From: Pantoea trifolii
GTDB lineage: Bacteria > Pseudomonadota > Gammaproteobacteria > Enterobacterales > Enterobacteriaceae
Reading direction: 5' to 3'
Assembly: GCF_024506435.1 (NCBI RefSeq)
Contig: NZ_JANIET010000001.1
Location: forward strand, 1,426,001-1,490,000
Length of the DNA stretch: 64,000 bases
The number at the start of each line of letters is the position of its first letter. The first letter of the stretch is position 1. Shown here piece by piece: positions 38,904-50,967 of the stretch. The notes under the pieces were generated by a model. That model was given only the letters and a program-made list of their open reading frames with translations, was not told the DNA's origin and did not search any database. Both the position numbers and the translations under genes were made by a program.

Positions 38904-40544
38904 ATGATTCTGGAACATATCGATATTCACGGTTTTCGCGGTATTAACCGGCTGTCATTGCCGTTGACCAACACAAATTTGCTGATTGGGGAAAACGCCT
39001 GGGGTAAATCGAGCCTACTCGATGCCTTAACGCTGTTGCTGGCACCCGCCGCCGAACCCTATCAATTCACTGAACACGACTTCCACTTTCCTCCCGGAGA
39101 TATTGATGCCCGCATGCGTCAGTTGCAGCTGGTATTTCGTTTTCGCGCCCAAAGCAATGATGAAAGCGCGTTGTTTCAGCCCTTCTGGCAGCACGATGAG
39201 CACGGCCGCTATATTCGTTTTAGCACCCGCGCTAAACGTCAGGATCAGGGTGTAAAAACCACCTGGCGTTTCATCGATCAACATAACGATGTGTTGCCGC
39301 TGGCGGGCACCGACGCGGCGCTGGCACATCTGCGCGCTTTTTATCCGGTATTGCGTTTACGCGATGCGCGTTTTGGCCGTCGTAACCGCCATGCTGACAG
39401 CGATGTGGAACGCCGCGCGACGACGCTGACGGCACTGGCACAGGAAGTGGAAAATCTGACGCGTGATTTGGTGGTGCGGCCACAAATGCTAAGCGACGAT
39501 CTGTTGCGTCAGGGGTTGCACACCATGCAGCAGCTGCTGGAACACTATTTTCTGGTGCAGCAGTCAGGCAGTAGCGCGCCGCGCGTGGCACCGGAAGTTC
39601 GTGATGGCAGCGAAGGTTGGCGATCGCTGGATAAACTAAACCACCTGATTGCCGGTACGGAATCGCGCAGTCGTCAGGTGATTTTGCTGCGTATGTTCTC
39701 GCTGTTGATTCAGGCGCACGGCAACGAACCGCTGCCAGCAGGCGCGCATCCGCTGCTGCTGGTGGAAGATCCGGAGACGCGGCTGCATCCCATTATGCTG
39801 TCGGTGGCGTGGAATTTACTGGAGCTGATGCCGCTGCAAAAAATCGCCACCACCAACTCGGGCGAACTGTTATCGCAGGTGCCGCTGGAGAATATCTGTC
39901 GGCTGGTGCGCGAACCCGCGCGCGTGGCGGCATGGCGTATTGGGCCCGAAGGTTTAAGTGCTGAAGAGAGCCGCCGTATCGGTTTCCATATCCGCGTGAA
40001 TCGTCCTTCGGCGCTGTTTGCCCGCTGCTGGCTGCTGGTGGAAGGCGAAACCGAAGTGTGGATTATTAATGAGCTGGCGCGGCAGCGTGGCTATCACTTC
40101 GCCGCAGAAGGGGTGAAAGTGATTGAGTTTGCGCAATCGGGTTTGAAACCGCTGCTGAAGTTTGCCCAACGCATGGGCATCGCCTGGCATGTGCTGACCG
40201 ATGGCGACCAGGCGGGCAGCAAATATGCGGCTACCGCCCGCAGTCAGCTGCCATCAGCGGCGCGGGAAAGCGATCATCTCACGCAATTTCCGGCACCGGA
40301 TATCGAACATTTTCTCTACAAGCAGGGTTTCAGCGATGTTTATCACCAGACGGCGCACCTGCCGTTAAACGCGCCGATGAATACGCGGCGTATTATTAGT
40401 AAAGCCATTCAGCACAGCTCGAAACCTGAGCTGGCGATTGCCGTCGCGATGGTTTCGGCTGAACGCGGGCCACAGGCGATTCCGCCGTTGCTGGATCAGC
40501 TGTTTGCGCACGTGATGTGGTTGGCGCGCGGTCGGGCGGATTGA
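38904..40544 (+). CDS. ybjD: OLD-family ATP-dependent endonuclease YbjD
   Basis: YbjD belongs to the OLD (overcoming lysogenisation defect) family: an SMC-like ATPase joined to a Toprim nuclease domain. The 546-residue product has Walker A GENAWGKSS at about residue 28-36, signature and Walker B in PLLLVEDPETRLHP, and Toprim motifs LLVEGETE and HVLTDGDQAG with the metal-binding acids. This is the conserved chromosomal class 2-like form; its role is not settled and there is no partner UvrD-like helicase beside it, unlike Gabija defence systems. I chose the ATG at 38904 (GGA 7 bases upstream) rather than 38862. Confidence 0.93.
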   Translation: MILEHIDIHGFRGINRLSLPLTNTNLLIGENAWGKSSLLDALTLLLAPAAEPYQFTEHDFHFPPGDIDARMRQLQLVFRFRAQSNDESALFQPFWQHDEHGRYIRFSTRAKRQDQGVKTTWRFIDQHNDVLPLAGTDAALAHLRAFYPVLRLRDARFGRRNRHADSDVERRATTLTALAQEVENLTRDLVVRPQMLSDDLLRQGLHTMQQLLEHYFLVQQSGSSAPRVAPEVRDGSEGWRSLDKLNHLIAGTESRSRQVILLRMFSLLIQAHGNEPLPAGAHPLLLVEDPETRLHPIMLSVAWNLLELMPLQKIATTNSGELLSQVPLENICRLVREPARVAAWRIGPEGLSAEESRRIGFHIRVNRPSALFARCWLLVEGETEVWIINELARQRGYHFAAEGVKVIEFAQSGLKPLLKFAQRMGIAWHVLTDGDQAGSKYAATARSQLPSAARESDHLTQFPAPDIEHFLYKQGFSDVYHQTAHLPLNAPMNTRRIISKAIQHSSKPELAIAVAMVSAERGPQAIPPLLDQLFAHVMWLARGRAD

Positions 40545-40565
40545 GGAAAGGGTAAGATGCGCCAA

Positions 40566-40604
40566 ATAAAAATGCCAGCGTCTGCGGCTGGCATTTTTTT
40601 TCGG
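40566..40604. terminator. Bidirectional terminator between ybjD and cspD
   Basis: AATGCCAGC and GCTGGCATT form a 9 bp stem with a 7-base loop. TTTTTTTT follows on the plus strand, and TTTTATTT follows on the minus strand. Confidence 0.92.
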
Positions 40605-40636
40605 GAGTGGTCAGAATATGTGAAACAGCATGCGCG

Positions 40637-40864
40637 TTAAGCGACCGCGGCTTGCGTGGCTTCACAGGGCACGATCAGGCTGGCATGATTGCCTTTTGGT
40701 CCTTCATGGACATCAAACTGAACCTGCTGGCCAGCTTTCAGCGTTCTGTATCCCTCCATCTGAATCGTGGAGTAGTGTGCGAAGATATCGTCGCCGCCGC
40801 TAATCGGACAGATAAACCCGAAGCCTTTGGCGTTGTTGAACCATTTTACTGTACCCGTCTCCAT
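40637..40864 (-). CDS. cspD: Cold shock-like protein CspD
   Basis: CspD is a toxic inhibitor of replication initiation made in stationary phase and starvation. The 75-residue protein is a single cold-shock domain with RNP1 KGFGFI and RNP2 DIFAHYS and a short C-terminal tail. I chose the ATG at 40864, which gives METGTVKWFNN as in E. coli; an upstream start at 40888 would add MSCEGSKS, part of which is the ribosome site. It is divergent from clpS-clpA as in E. coli. Confidence 0.96.
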   Translation of the reverse strand: METGTVKWFNNAKGFGFICPISGGDDIFAHYSTIQMEGYRTLKAGQQVQFDVHEGPKGNHASLIVPCEATQAAVA

Positions 40865-41187
40865 GCTTTTACTTCCCTCGCAAGACATTTTGATAAGTAG
40901 GTGAGGTCATTGAAGCTGTGAGTCGAGTTTGTTTAAAACTCAATCAGCTTGTGTTAGTAGAATGTAGAGAAACGGACCTTATCGTCAAGCAAACGGCCCT
41001 GGCGGACGCGGATAAATTCATCAAAATTTGAGGCAGTTAACGCTATTGCAAATTTTGTGATACAGGTCGCGCATGTGCTTTTAGGGCCAGTTTTTATCAA
41101 CTGAAAACCGGCTTGACAGGCATGTTAAACTCTAGGATTGGGCGCAGAGATTTGCACAACCGTAACGCAGAATTTCGACGGAACATT
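40865..41187. promoter_or_regulatory. cspD-clpS divergent control region
   Basis: These 323 bases carry the promoters of cspD and clpSA. A perfect TTGACA at 41113-41118 could be a -35 for clpS, but no good -10 lies 16-18 bases beyond. The AT-rich inverted segments near 40930-41060 may bind regulators; I saw no named operator and no small gene. Confidence 0.45.
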
Positions 41188-41508
41188 ATGGCAAACACAA
41201 ACGACTGGCTTAATTTTGAACATCTAGCCGAAGATAAAGTACGCGAAGGGTTAAAGCCGCCTTCAATGTATAAAGTCATTCTCAATAATGACGATTATAC
41301 ACCTATGGAATTTGTTATTGACGTTCTGCAAAAGTTCTTTTCTTATGATATTGAACGTGCAACGCAGCTGATGTTGAAAGTTCACTACCATGGAAAAGCA
41401 ATCTGTGGTGTATTCACTGCAGAAGTGGCGGAGACCAAAGTAGCCCAGGTGAACAATTACGCACGAGATAATGAACATCCGTTGCTGTGTACGCTAGAAA
41501 AAGCCTGA
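41188..41508 (+). CDS. clpS: ClpAP adaptor ClpS
   Basis: ClpS recognises N-degron residues (Leu, Phe, Tyr, Trp) and delivers such proteins to ClpAP. The 106-residue product has a flexible N-terminal tail ([20 protein letters not shown]) and the conserved core with the [14 protein letters not shown] ligand-binding motif and the H-containing [13 protein letters not shown] motif. The start at 41188 gives the exact E. coli length. It lies 55 bases before clpA. The matching transferase gene aat is 3 kb away. Confidence 0.97.
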   Translation: MANTNDWLNFEHLAEDKVREGLKPPSMYKVILNNDDYTPMEFVIDVLQKFFSYDIERATQLMLKVHYHGKAICGVFTAEVAETKVAQVNNYARDNEHPLLCTLEKA

Positions 41509-41563
41509 AGCCATCTCCATATAGGAGATAGGTTGTCAGAGCGATAATTGGGGGAGGTGCCAA

Positions 41564-43843
41564 ATGCTCAATCAAGAACTGGAACTCAGTTTAAATATGG
41601 CTTTCGCCAGAGCGCGCGAGCACCGTCATGAGTTTATGACCGTCGAGCATCTGTTGCTGGCATTGCTCAGTAACCCGTCGGCCAGAGAGGCACTGGAAGC
41701 CTGCTCGGTGGATATCGTGGCTCTGCGTCAGGAACTCGAAGCCTTCATCGAACAAACCACGCCGGTGCTGCCTGCCAGTGAAGAGGAGCGCGATACCCAA
41801 CCTACGCTCAGCTTCCAGCGCGTGTTGCAGCGTGCGGTATTCCATGTCCAGTCTTCCGGTCGCAGCGAAGTCGCAGGTGCGAACGTGCTGGTCGCGATTT
41901 TTAGCGAGCAGGAGTCGCAAGCGGCTTATCTGCTGCGCAAACACGAAGTGAGCCGCCTCGATGTGGTGAACTTCATCTCCCATGGTACGCGTAAAGACGA
42001 ACCCGGCCAGCCGCAGAACAATGCGGAGAATCCGGTTAACGAAGAGCAAGCAGGCGGGGAGGATCGTATGGAAAACTTCACCACCAATCTTAATCAGCTT
42101 GCTCGTGTCGGCGGAATCGATCCGCTGATCGGCCGCGATAAAGAGCTGGAACGTACTGTTCAGGTATTATGCCGTCGTCGTAAGAACAACCCGCTGCTAG
42201 TGGGCGAATCGGGCGTGGGTAAAACCGCGATTGCTGAAGGACTTGCCTGGCGCATTGTGCAGGGCGACGTACCGGAAGTGATGAAAGAGTGCACCATCTA
42301 TTCACTCGACATCGGTTCGCTGCTGGCGGGTACCAAATACCGTGGTGATTTTGAAAAACGTTTCAAAGCGCTGCTAAAACAGCTGGAACAGGACAGTAAC
42401 AGCATCCTGTTTATTGATGAAATTCATACCATTATCGGTGCCGGTGCGGCATCGGGTGGCCAGGTCGATGCGGCAAACTTGATCAAACCGTTGCTCTCCA
42501 GCGGTAAAATCCGCGTGATGGGTTCAACCACGTATCAGGAGTTCAGCAATATCTTTGAGAAGGATCGTGCGCTGGCGCGTCGTTTCCAGAAGATCGATAT
42601 TACCGAGCCTTCTGTGGAAGAGACCGTGCAGATTCTTAACGGGCTGAAGCCGAAGTACGAAGCGCACCATGATGTGCGTTATACCGCGAAAGCGGTACGT
42701 GCGGCGGTGGAGCTGGCGGTGAAATATATCAACGATCGCCATCTGCCGGATAAAGCCATTGACGTGATCGACGAAGCCGGTGCGCGTGCGCGTCTGGTGC
42801 CGGTCAGTAAGCGTAAGAAAACCGTCAACGTTTCGGATATCGAAACGGTGGTGGCGCGCATTGCGCGTATTCCTGAGCAGAGCGTGTCAGCAACCGATCG
42901 CGATACGCTGAAAAATCTCGGCGATCGTCTGAAGATGCTGGTGTTTGGTCAGGATAATGCGATTGAAGCACTGACTGAAGCGATCAAGATGAGTCGTGCA
43001 GGTTTGGGTCAGGATCGTAAACCGGTTGGTTCCTTCCTGTTTGCGGGCCCAACCGGTGTTGGTAAAACAGAAGTTACTGTCCAGTTAGCGAAAGCGCTGG
43101 GTATCGAGCTGCTGCGTTTCGATATGTCTGAGTATATGGAACGTCACACCGTCAGCCGTTTGATTGGTGCGCCTCCGGGTTACGTTGGTTTTGATCAGGG
43201 CGGTTTGCTGACCGATGCGGTCATTAAACATCCGCACGCTGTGGTGCTGTTGGATGAAATCGAGAAAGCGCACCCGGATGTCTTCAACCTGCTGCTGCAG
43301 GTGATGGACAACGGTATGTTGACCGATAACAACGGCCGCAAAGCAGACTTCCGTAACGTGGTGCTGGTGATGACCACCAACGCCGGTGTGCGTGAGACTG
43401 AACGTAAGTCGATTGGCCTTATTCATCAGGACAACAGTACCGACGCGATGGAAGAGATCAAAAAGATCTTTACGCCAGAGTTCCGTAACCGACTCGACAA
43501 CATTATCTGGTTCCGTCACCTGTCTCAGGAAGTGATTCATCAGGTCGTGGATAAGTTTATCGTCGAGTTGCAGGCTCAGCTGGATGCGAAGGGCGTATCA
43601 CTGGAAGTTAGCGATGACGCGCGCGATTGGCTGGCTGATAAAGGTTACGACAAAGCGATGGGTGCACGTCCGATGGCACGTGCCGTACAGGAAAACCTGA
43701 AGAAACCGTTGGCGAATGAACTGCTGTTTGGTTCACTGGTTGATGGTGGATCGGTATCAGTAGCGCTGGATAAAGATAAAAACCAGCTTACTTACCACTT
43801 CCTGAGTGCGGAGAAACGTAAAACCGAAGGTACTGTGCACTAA
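41564..43843 (+). CDS. clpA: ATP-dependent Clp protease ATPase subunit ClpA
   Basis: ClpA is the hexameric unfoldase of the ClpAP protease. The 759-residue protein has an N-terminal Clp repeat domain that docks ClpS (1-145), D1 with Walker A GESGVGKT (about 214-221), and D2 with Walker A GPTGVGKT (about 495-502), sensor and arginine-finger motifs, and the IGL loop (KSIGLIHQ) for ClpP binding. It lacks the coiled-coil middle domain of ClpB. GGGGGAGG precedes the ATG. It ends at a strong terminator. Confidence 0.98.
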   Translation: MLNQELELSLNMAFARAREHRHEFMTVEHLLLALLSNPSAREALEACSVDIVALRQELEAFIEQTTPVLPASEEERDTQPTLSFQRVLQRAVFHVQSSGRSEVAGANVLVAIFSEQESQAAYLLRKHEVSRLDVVNFISHGTRKDEPGQPQNNAENPVNEEQAGGEDRMENFTTNLNQLARVGGIDPLIGRDKELERTVQVLCRRRKNNPLLVGESGVGKTAIAEGLAWRIVQGDVPEVMKECTIYSLDIGSLLAGTKYRGDFEKRFKALLKQLEQDSNSILFIDEIHTIIGAGAASGGQVDAANLIKPLLSSGKIRVMGSTTYQEFSNIFEKDRALARRFQKIDITEPSVEETVQILNGLKPKYEAHHDVRYTAKAVRAAVELAVKYINDRHLPDKAIDVIDEAGARARLVPVSKRKKTVNVSDIETVVARIARIPEQSVSATDRDTLKNLGDRLKMLVFGQDNAIEALTEAIKMSRAGLGQDRKPVGSFLFAGPTGVGKTEVTVQLAKALGIELLRFDMSEYMERHTVSRLIGAPPGYVGFDQGGLLTDAVIKHPHAVVLLDEIEKAHPDVFNLLLQVMDNGMLTDNNGRKADFRNVVLVMTTNAGVRETERKSIGLIHQDNSTDAMEEIKKIFTPEFRNRLDNIIWFRHLSQEVIHQVVDKFIVELQAQLDAKGVSLEVSDDARDWLADKGYDKAMGARPMARAVQENLKKPLANELLFGSLVDGGSVSVALDKDKNQLTYHFLSAEKRKTEGTVH

Positions 43844-43857
43844 GCGAAATGCAGATA

Positions 43858-43892
43858 TGAAAAAGGCCGGATGCGAATCCGGCCTTTTTTCG
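43858..43892. terminator. Bidirectional terminator between clpA and infA
   Basis: AAAAGGCCGGAT and ATCCGGCCTTTT flank a GCGA-like loop, with A- and T-runs on both sides. It ends the convergent clpA and infA genes. The serW tRNA gene found between them in E. coli is absent from the 89-base gap. Confidence 0.93.
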
Positions 43893-43932
43893 CGCTATGT
43901 AAATATAACCATCGCGAGATGTGAATATTTAC

Positions 43933-44497
<565 letters not shown>

Positions 44498-45190
44498 TCA
44501 AAAAAGGGTTTGTGTTTGCCAGCAACTCTCGGAAACCGGTTGCCACGCCAGTGTTTGCACGTACTGTAGATAATCGACGCGAGGAATTTCAACCGCACCA
44601 AGGGAAGCGGTATGCGGGTTCAGCACCTGACAATCAATCAGCCGGCCCTGATGCGCGAGAAAATGTTGCGCAAAAACCCAGAGCGCGGTTTTCGAGGCAT
44701 TTTCCTGACGGCTAAACATCGATTCACCGCAAAAAATTTGCCCCAGCGCCAAACCATACATCCCGCCGACCAGTTGCTGATCGCACCAGACTTCGATCGA
44801 ATGGGCATGACCCAATTCATACAATCGCAACCACGCCCGTTTCACTTCAAACGTAATCCACGTGCCTTCCTGTCGACCACTGGCACAGCCTTCCAGCACC
44901 TGCGGAAACGCATGATTCATGGTGACGCGATACGGTGAGCGCTTATGGAAGCGCGCCATACTGCGGCTGAGATGGAAGGATTCTGGCAGCATTACCGCGC
45001 GGGGATCCGGCGACCACCAAAGAATCGGATCGCCCGGAGAAAACCACGGGAAAATGCCACGCTGATAAGCATTCATCAGGCGAGCAGGGGAGAGATCGCC
45101 GCCCATCGCCAATAATCCATTGGGCTCGCGCAGCGCCATTTCCGGTGGTGGGAAATTTAATGAATCTCGTGAAAGCTGTATCAGTCTCAT
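44498..45190 (-). CDS. aat: Leucyl/phenylalanyl-tRNA--protein transferase Aat
   Basis: Aat adds Leu or Phe to proteins with N-terminal Lys or Arg, creating the degron read by ClpS. The 230-residue protein has the family motifs [50 protein letters not shown] and [19 protein letters not shown] chose the ATG at 45190, which matches E. coli; a GTG at 45202 is possible. It lies 33 bases after cydC. Confidence 0.97.
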   Translation of the reverse strand: MRLIQLSRDSLNFPPPEMALREPNGLLAMGGDLSPARLMNAYQRGIFPWFSPGDPILWWSPDPRAVMLPESFHLSRSMARFHKRSPYRVTMNHAFPQVLEGCASGRQEGTWITFEVKRAWLRLYELGHAHSIEVWCDQQLVGGMYGLALGQIFCGESMFSRQENASKTALWVFAQHFLAHQGRLIDCQVLNPHTASLGAVEIPRVDYLQYVQTLAWQPVSESCWQTQTLF

Positions 45191-45223
45191 TGCGTCAATC
45201 ACACTCAGGGCTGTTGGCTAAGA

Positions 45224-46954
45224 CTATAGCGTAAAGCGCTGATGGAAACGCCAGTAGCGGCCTGCTTTTGAGATTAATTCGGCGTGCGAACCGGATTCAA
45301 TAATCTGTCCTTGATCCATAACGCAAATACGGTCCATGGCATCTAAACCGCTTAAGCGATGCGTCACCATAATTAGCGTTTTACCACGGGTGACGTGCTG
45401 CAATAGCGTCAGAATCTGCTGCTCGGTGCTGGCATCAAGACCTTCAGTGGGTTCATCCAGCAGCCACAAATCGCCATCGTGCAGCAGAGCGCGCGCAATT
45501 GCCAGGCGACGCAGTTCACCGCCAGATAACGGTCGACCGCCATCGCCCATCCATGCGTTCAATCCTTCGTTGTGTTCGGCCAGATGAGCCAGACCGACCT
45601 TGTTTAATGCATCAACCAGTTGCTCATCGCTGGCATCCGGTTTTGCCAGCAACAAATTGTCGCGTAGCGTTTGGCTAAACAGATGCACGCGCTGTGTTAC
45701 CACGCTAATACGGCTGCGCAGCGAAGCTTCGTCCCATAAAGCGATATCGCTGTCGTTCAGGCTAATCGAACCTTGTTGCGCTTCCCAACCTCGGGTAATC
45801 AGCGCCAGCAGGCTGGATTTGCCGCAGCCGGTTGGACCGAGCAGCGCCAGATGTTCGCCTGCATTTAGCGATAGAGAGAAATGCTGCAACACCGGTTCAG
45901 GACGCTGCGGATAGCTGAAACTGATGTTTTCCATTTTCAGGTTAATACCTGAAGCACTACTGATTTTAGCGTGAGGAAAATGTATCGCAGCGGGCTGTTC
46001 AATGATTTCCTGTACCCGCTTAGCGGCGCTGGTCACATGCGACAGTGGCAGAAACGCACCGGCAACCGGGGTCAGCGCTTCAAATGCCGCCAGTCCGCAA
46101 AACACAAACAGCGCGATAAATGCGCCTGGTGTACTGTTTCCCCCCACGCCATTGGCGGAAATCCATAACAACAGCGTCACCGTCGTGCCGCTGATGACCA
46201 GTAGCAGGCTTTGCGCCAGCGCCTGCAGGCGATGTTGCCTGCGTTGCGCCTGTTGCCAGTTAAGTTCTTCTTTATCAAGCTGGGCGCGCCACAGATCTGC
46301 AGCGCCATAAATTTTCAGCTCAGACAGGCCGGTAATCCAGTGCGTCAACTGCATGCGCCAGCTGGCCTGATGCTGGGCAATCTGGTGTCCGGCTGAAGTG
46401 CCAAGCCGCCAGAACAGCGGCGGCATGAGCAACAGCGTCAGTAGCATAATGCCGCCGAGCAGCAAAGCTAAGGGTACATCCAGTAGCGCCAAACCGCAGG
46501 TGACCACCACAATCACTACGGCTGCGCCAATTAACGGCGAGAGCACACGCAGGTAGAGATGATCGAGTGTATCGACGTCGCTGACAAAGCGGTTGAGTAA
46601 TTCACCCTGACGAAAACGAGCCAGCTGTTCTGGCGCGAGGGTGATAAGTTTGCCAAAGGTAAACACGCGCAAATGTTGTAGCACGCGGAAGGTGGCATCG
46701 TGGCTCACCAGACGCTCAAAATAACGCGCGGCCGTGCGGGTGATCGCTGCGCCGCGCACGCCGGCAGCGGGCAGCATGTAGTTGAACGTGTAAAGTCCTG
46801 TTACGCCCGCCAGCGAAGAGGCGGCGAGAAACCAGCCGGATAAGGTCAGCAGTCCAATACTGGCAAGCAAGGTGACGATGGCAAGAACAACGCCAAGCCC
46901 TAAACGCCATGGATGACGGCTAAAAAGACGCAGGAAAGGCAATAAATTGTTCAT
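45224..46954 (-). CDS. cydC: Heterodimeric ABC exporter subunit CydC
   Basis: CydC with CydD forms an inner-membrane exporter linked to cysteine/glutathione and haem handling, and needed to assemble cytochrome bd. The 576-residue protein has six membrane helices (1-310) and an ABC domain with Walker A GPTGCGKSS at about 367-375, signature LSGGELRRL and Walker B LWLLDEPTEGLD. Its start overlaps the cydD stop by one base. Confidence 0.97.
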   Translation of the reverse strand: MNNLLPFLRLFSRHPWRLGLGVVLAIVTLLASIGLLTLSGWFLAASSLAGVTGLYTFNYMLPAAGVRGAAITRTAARYFERLVSHDATFRVLQHLRVFTFGKLITLAPEQLARFRQGELLNRFVSDVDTLDHLYLRVLSPLIGAAVVIVVVTCGLALLDVPLALLLGGIMLLTLLLMPPLFWRLGTSAGHQIAQHQASWRMQLTHWITGLSELKIYGAADLWRAQLDKEELNWQQAQRRQHRLQALAQSLLLVISGTTVTLLLWISANGVGGNSTPGAFIALFVFCGLAAFEALTPVAGAFLPLSHVTSAAKRVQEIIEQPAAIHFPHAKISSASGINLKMENISFSYPQRPEPVLQHFSLSLNAGEHLALLGPTGCGKSSLLALITRGWEAQQGSISLNDSDIALWDEASLRSRISVVTQRVHLFSQTLRDNLLLAKPDASDEQLVDALNKVGLAHLAEHNEGLNAWMGDGGRPLSGGELRRLAIARALLHDGDLWLLDEPTEGLDASTEQQILTLLQHVTRGKTLIMVTHRLSGLDAMDRICVMDQGQIIESGSHAELISKAGRYWRFHQRFTL

Positions 46955-48723
46955 TACACGATCTCCTTTTGACGATGCTGCGCCATTTCCCGCAGTGGTC
47001 CATCTTGTTCAATCAGCTCCTGCCAATGGCCTTGTTGCACCAGTTGCCCCGCCTGCATCACCCACACTTCATCCCAACTCGCGAGCTCGTTAAGTTGGTG
47101 CGTGATCATCAGCGTGGTTTGCTGAGTGGCTGCTTGTTGCAAGGCATTGATGACATGCTGCTCGCTCTGACTATCCAGTCCGGAACCGGGCTCATCAAGC
47201 AGCAGCAGTTGTGCGGGTTTAAGCAAGGCACGCGCTACGGCGATACGCTGCGCCTGCCCAACGGAAAGGCCCACGCCACCATCGCCTAAAACGGTTTCTA
47301 ATCCTTGTGGCAGACGATCTAAAAACTCATCAACGCCCGCGCGTTGTAGAACCGACATGAGCGTAGCGTCATCAATGCGGCTATTGAGCAGCAGATTTTC
47401 ACGCAGCGTTTGCGCGGGTAAATGGGGATTTTGGCCAACCCAGGCGATATGTTTTTGCCAGCTATCACGGCTAATATCGCGGAGCTCCTGTCCATTGATC
47501 TGCAGCGAACCATGATAAGGCAGGAAACCCAGTAAGACGTTCATTAGCGCGGTTTTCCCTGCGCCGCTTTGTCCTACCAACGCCACGCGTTTACCGGCGT
47601 CGAGAGTAAAATTTAGTGATTGAGACAGCGCTTCACCGCTGGCGGTCATTACCACCAAATCCTGAGCATGAAGATGAAGCGGTGCCGTGAGGGAAAGCTC
47701 GCGAGAAGCGTGTTCTATGGTTGGGTCGGGACTTTCACGGAGAAACTGTTCCAGCGCATCAGCTCCGCCAATCGCTTGCGCTTTGGCGTGATAAAAAGTG
47801 CCTAAATCGCGTAACGGCTGGAAAAATTCAGGTGCCAGAATTAATGCCAGGAAACCGGCAAACAGGGTTACGCCGGTGCTGTAATGACCAAAATTCAGTT
47901 CGCCAAGGTAAGAGAAACCGAAATAGACCGCGACGACAGCAATCGCCAGTGAGGCAAAAAACTCCAGCACGGCGGAAGAGAGAAACGCCAGGCGCAACAC
48001 TTCCATGGTGCGTTGACGGAAATCGGTGGTGCTGGCGGCAATTGCCTCTTGCTCTGCCGCGCCGCGATAGAACAGGCGCAACGTTTCACGTCCACGCAGA
48101 CGATCGTAAAAATCACCGCTCAGCCTTGCGAGAGCAACAAAGTTGCGGCGGTTGGCATCCGCCGCGCCCATACCAACCATCGCCATAAACAGAGGAATCA
48201 GTGGCGCGGTCACCAGCAGAATCAATCCTGCCGCCCAGTTAATCGGGAAAATGGCGATCAAAATAGCTAACGGAATGAAGACAGCTAGCGACATTTGTGG
48301 CAAATAGCGCGCGTAGTATTCCTGCATCTCTTCGATTTGTTCGAGCAGCAGCGTAGCCCAACTGCCTGCGGGTTTACCCTGAATCCAGGCGGGACCGAGC
48401 ACATTGAGGCGATCCAGAACCTGCTGACGCAGCGTACGGCGAATGGCGACGCCAGCGCGATGTCCTGCCATTTCGCGGGCGTAATGCAATCCAGCACGTA
48501 AGACAAAGCACAGCAGCAGCAACAGAAAATCGGTGAGCAGTGAGGCGCGAGGTTGTTGCGCGACCACCAGATTTTGCAGCAGTGAAGCCAGTAACCAGGC
48601 TTGGGCGATAATGACCAGTGCGCCAGCAAAACCCAACAGCGAAGCCACACGCAAGTTGCGCGCACCGTGATGACGTTGCTGACGGAGCCAGCGAAGAAGT
48701 TCTTGTTGCCGTGATTTGTTCAT
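46954..48723 (-). CDS. cydD: Heterodimeric ABC exporter subunit CydD
   Basis: CydD is the partner of CydC. The 589-residue protein has six membrane helices (about 20-315) and an ABC domain with Walker A GQSGAGKTA at about 380-388, signature LSVGQAQRI (with V in place of the usual second G) and Walker B LLLLDEPGSGLD. It lies upstream of cydC, and the two are coupled by a one-base overlap. The ribosome site is weak. TrxB lies upstream on the same strand but is separated by a terminator. Confidence 0.97.
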   Translation of the reverse strand: MNKSRQQELLRWLRQQRHHGARNLRVASLLGFAGALVIIAQAWLLASLLQNLVVAQQPRASLLTDFLLLLLCFVLRAGLHYAREMAGHRAGVAIRRTLRQQVLDRLNVLGPAWIQGKPAGSWATLLLEQIEEMQEYYARYLPQMSLAVFIPLAILIAIFPINWAAGLILLVTAPLIPLFMAMVGMGAADANRRNFVALARLSGDFYDRLRGRETLRLFYRGAAEQEAIAASTTDFRQRTMEVLRLAFLSSAVLEFFASLAIAVVAVYFGFSYLGELNFGHYSTGVTLFAGFLALILAPEFFQPLRDLGTFYHAKAQAIGGADALEQFLRESPDPTIEHASRELSLTAPLHLHAQDLVVMTASGEALSQSLNFTLDAGKRVALVGQSGAGKTALMNVLLGFLPYHGSLQINGQELRDISRDSWQKHIAWVGQNPHLPAQTLRENLLLNSRIDDATLMSVLQRAGVDEFLDRLPQGLETVLGDGGVGLSVGQAQRIAVARALLKPAQLLLLDEPGSGLDSQSEQHVINALQQAATQQTTLMITHQLNELASWDEVWVMQAGQLVQQGHWQELIEQDGPLREMAQHRQKEIV

Positions 48724-48810
48724 GCGATGCCGTTTGGTAACTCAAAAGAGATGTGAATCCCGGATGAAAACCCAGCAATGTCGGGCGCGTGAACTGTAGC
48801 ACGCAGGTAA

Positions 48811-48842
48811 CAAAAAAGGCGACCAAAACTGGCCGCCTTTAG
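48811..48842 (-). terminator. Terminator after trxB
   Basis: GGCGGCC and GGTCGCC form a stem with an AGTTTT loop, and TTTTTTG follows on the minus strand. Confidence 0.88.
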
Positions 48843-48868
48843 GCGATTATGATCAGGTTATTAACAAC

Positions 48869-50353
<1,485 letters not shown>

Positions 50354-50848
50354 ATGGTAGACAATAAGAAACGCCCCGGAAAAGATTTAGATCGTATCGA
50401 CAGAAATATTCTGAATGAACTGCAGAAAGACGGTCGAATTTCCAATGTCGAGCTTTCCAAACGTGTTGGATTATCGCCAACGCCTTGTCTTGAGCGCGTA
50501 CGCCGCCTCGAACGTCAAGGCTTCATTCTGGGCTACACCGCGCAGCTCAATCCCCATTATCTGGATGCTTCATTGCTGGTTTTCGTTGAGATTACTCTGA
50601 ATCGTGGTGCACCAGATGTGTTTGAGCAATTTAACGCCGCTGTGCAAAAACTTGAGGAAACTCAAGAATGTCACCTCGTTTCCGGTGACTTTGACTACCT
50701 GCTGAAAACCCGCGTACCGGATATGTCCGCCTATCGTAAACTGCTGGGCGAAACCTTGCTGCGTCTGCCGGGCGTAAACGACACCCGTACTTACGTGGTG
50801 ATGGAAGAGGTCAAACAGAGCAATCGTCTGGTGATCAAAACCCGGTAG
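50354..50848 (+). CDS. lrp: Leucine-responsive regulatory protein Lrp
   Basis: Lrp is a global regulator that senses leucine and adjusts amino-acid metabolism, transport and pili. The 164-residue protein has an N-terminal helix-turn-helix (DRNILNELQKDGRISNVELSKRVGLSPTPCLERVRRLE) and a C-terminal RAM domain with the leucine pocket. It is nearly identical to the E. coli protein. The ATG at 50354 is the family start; the ribosome site is weak. The frame is open upstream to 50213 but that part is leader. Confidence 0.99.
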   Translation: MVDNKKRPGKDLDRIDRNILNELQKDGRISNVELSKRVGLSPTPCLERVRRLERQGFILGYTAQLNPHYLDASLLVFVEITLNRGAPDVFEQFNAAVQKLEETQECHLVSGDFDYLLKTRVPDMSAYRKLLGETLLRLPGVNDTRTYVVMEEVKQSNRLVIKTR

Positions 50849-50886
50849 TGCAGGGCAGGTGCAAAGCTTGCAGGATTTCGGTACAC

Positions 50887-50906
50887 TCCTGTGAATTCAT
50901 ACAGGA
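50887..50906 (+). promoter_or_regulatory. LexA (SOS) box upstream of ftsK
   Basis: CTGT-GAATTCAT-ACAG at 50889-50904 is a perfect LexA core (CTGT-N8-ACAG) inside the longer palindrome CCTGTGAATTCATACAGG. E. coli ftsK is the SOS gene dinH, so control is likely conserved. Confidence 0.88.
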
Positions 50907-50967
50907 CCAGCGTCGGGCATGCCCGGCGTTGTTGCCTTCTTAATTTACAGGCACCTGGAGAGTTCTC

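Noticed and set aside
38904..40544. ybjD as half of a Gabija-like anti-phage system
   Set aside because: Gabija needs a UvrD-like GajB gene beside the OLD nuclease. The neighbours are lysO and cspD, and ybjD is the conserved chromosomal form.
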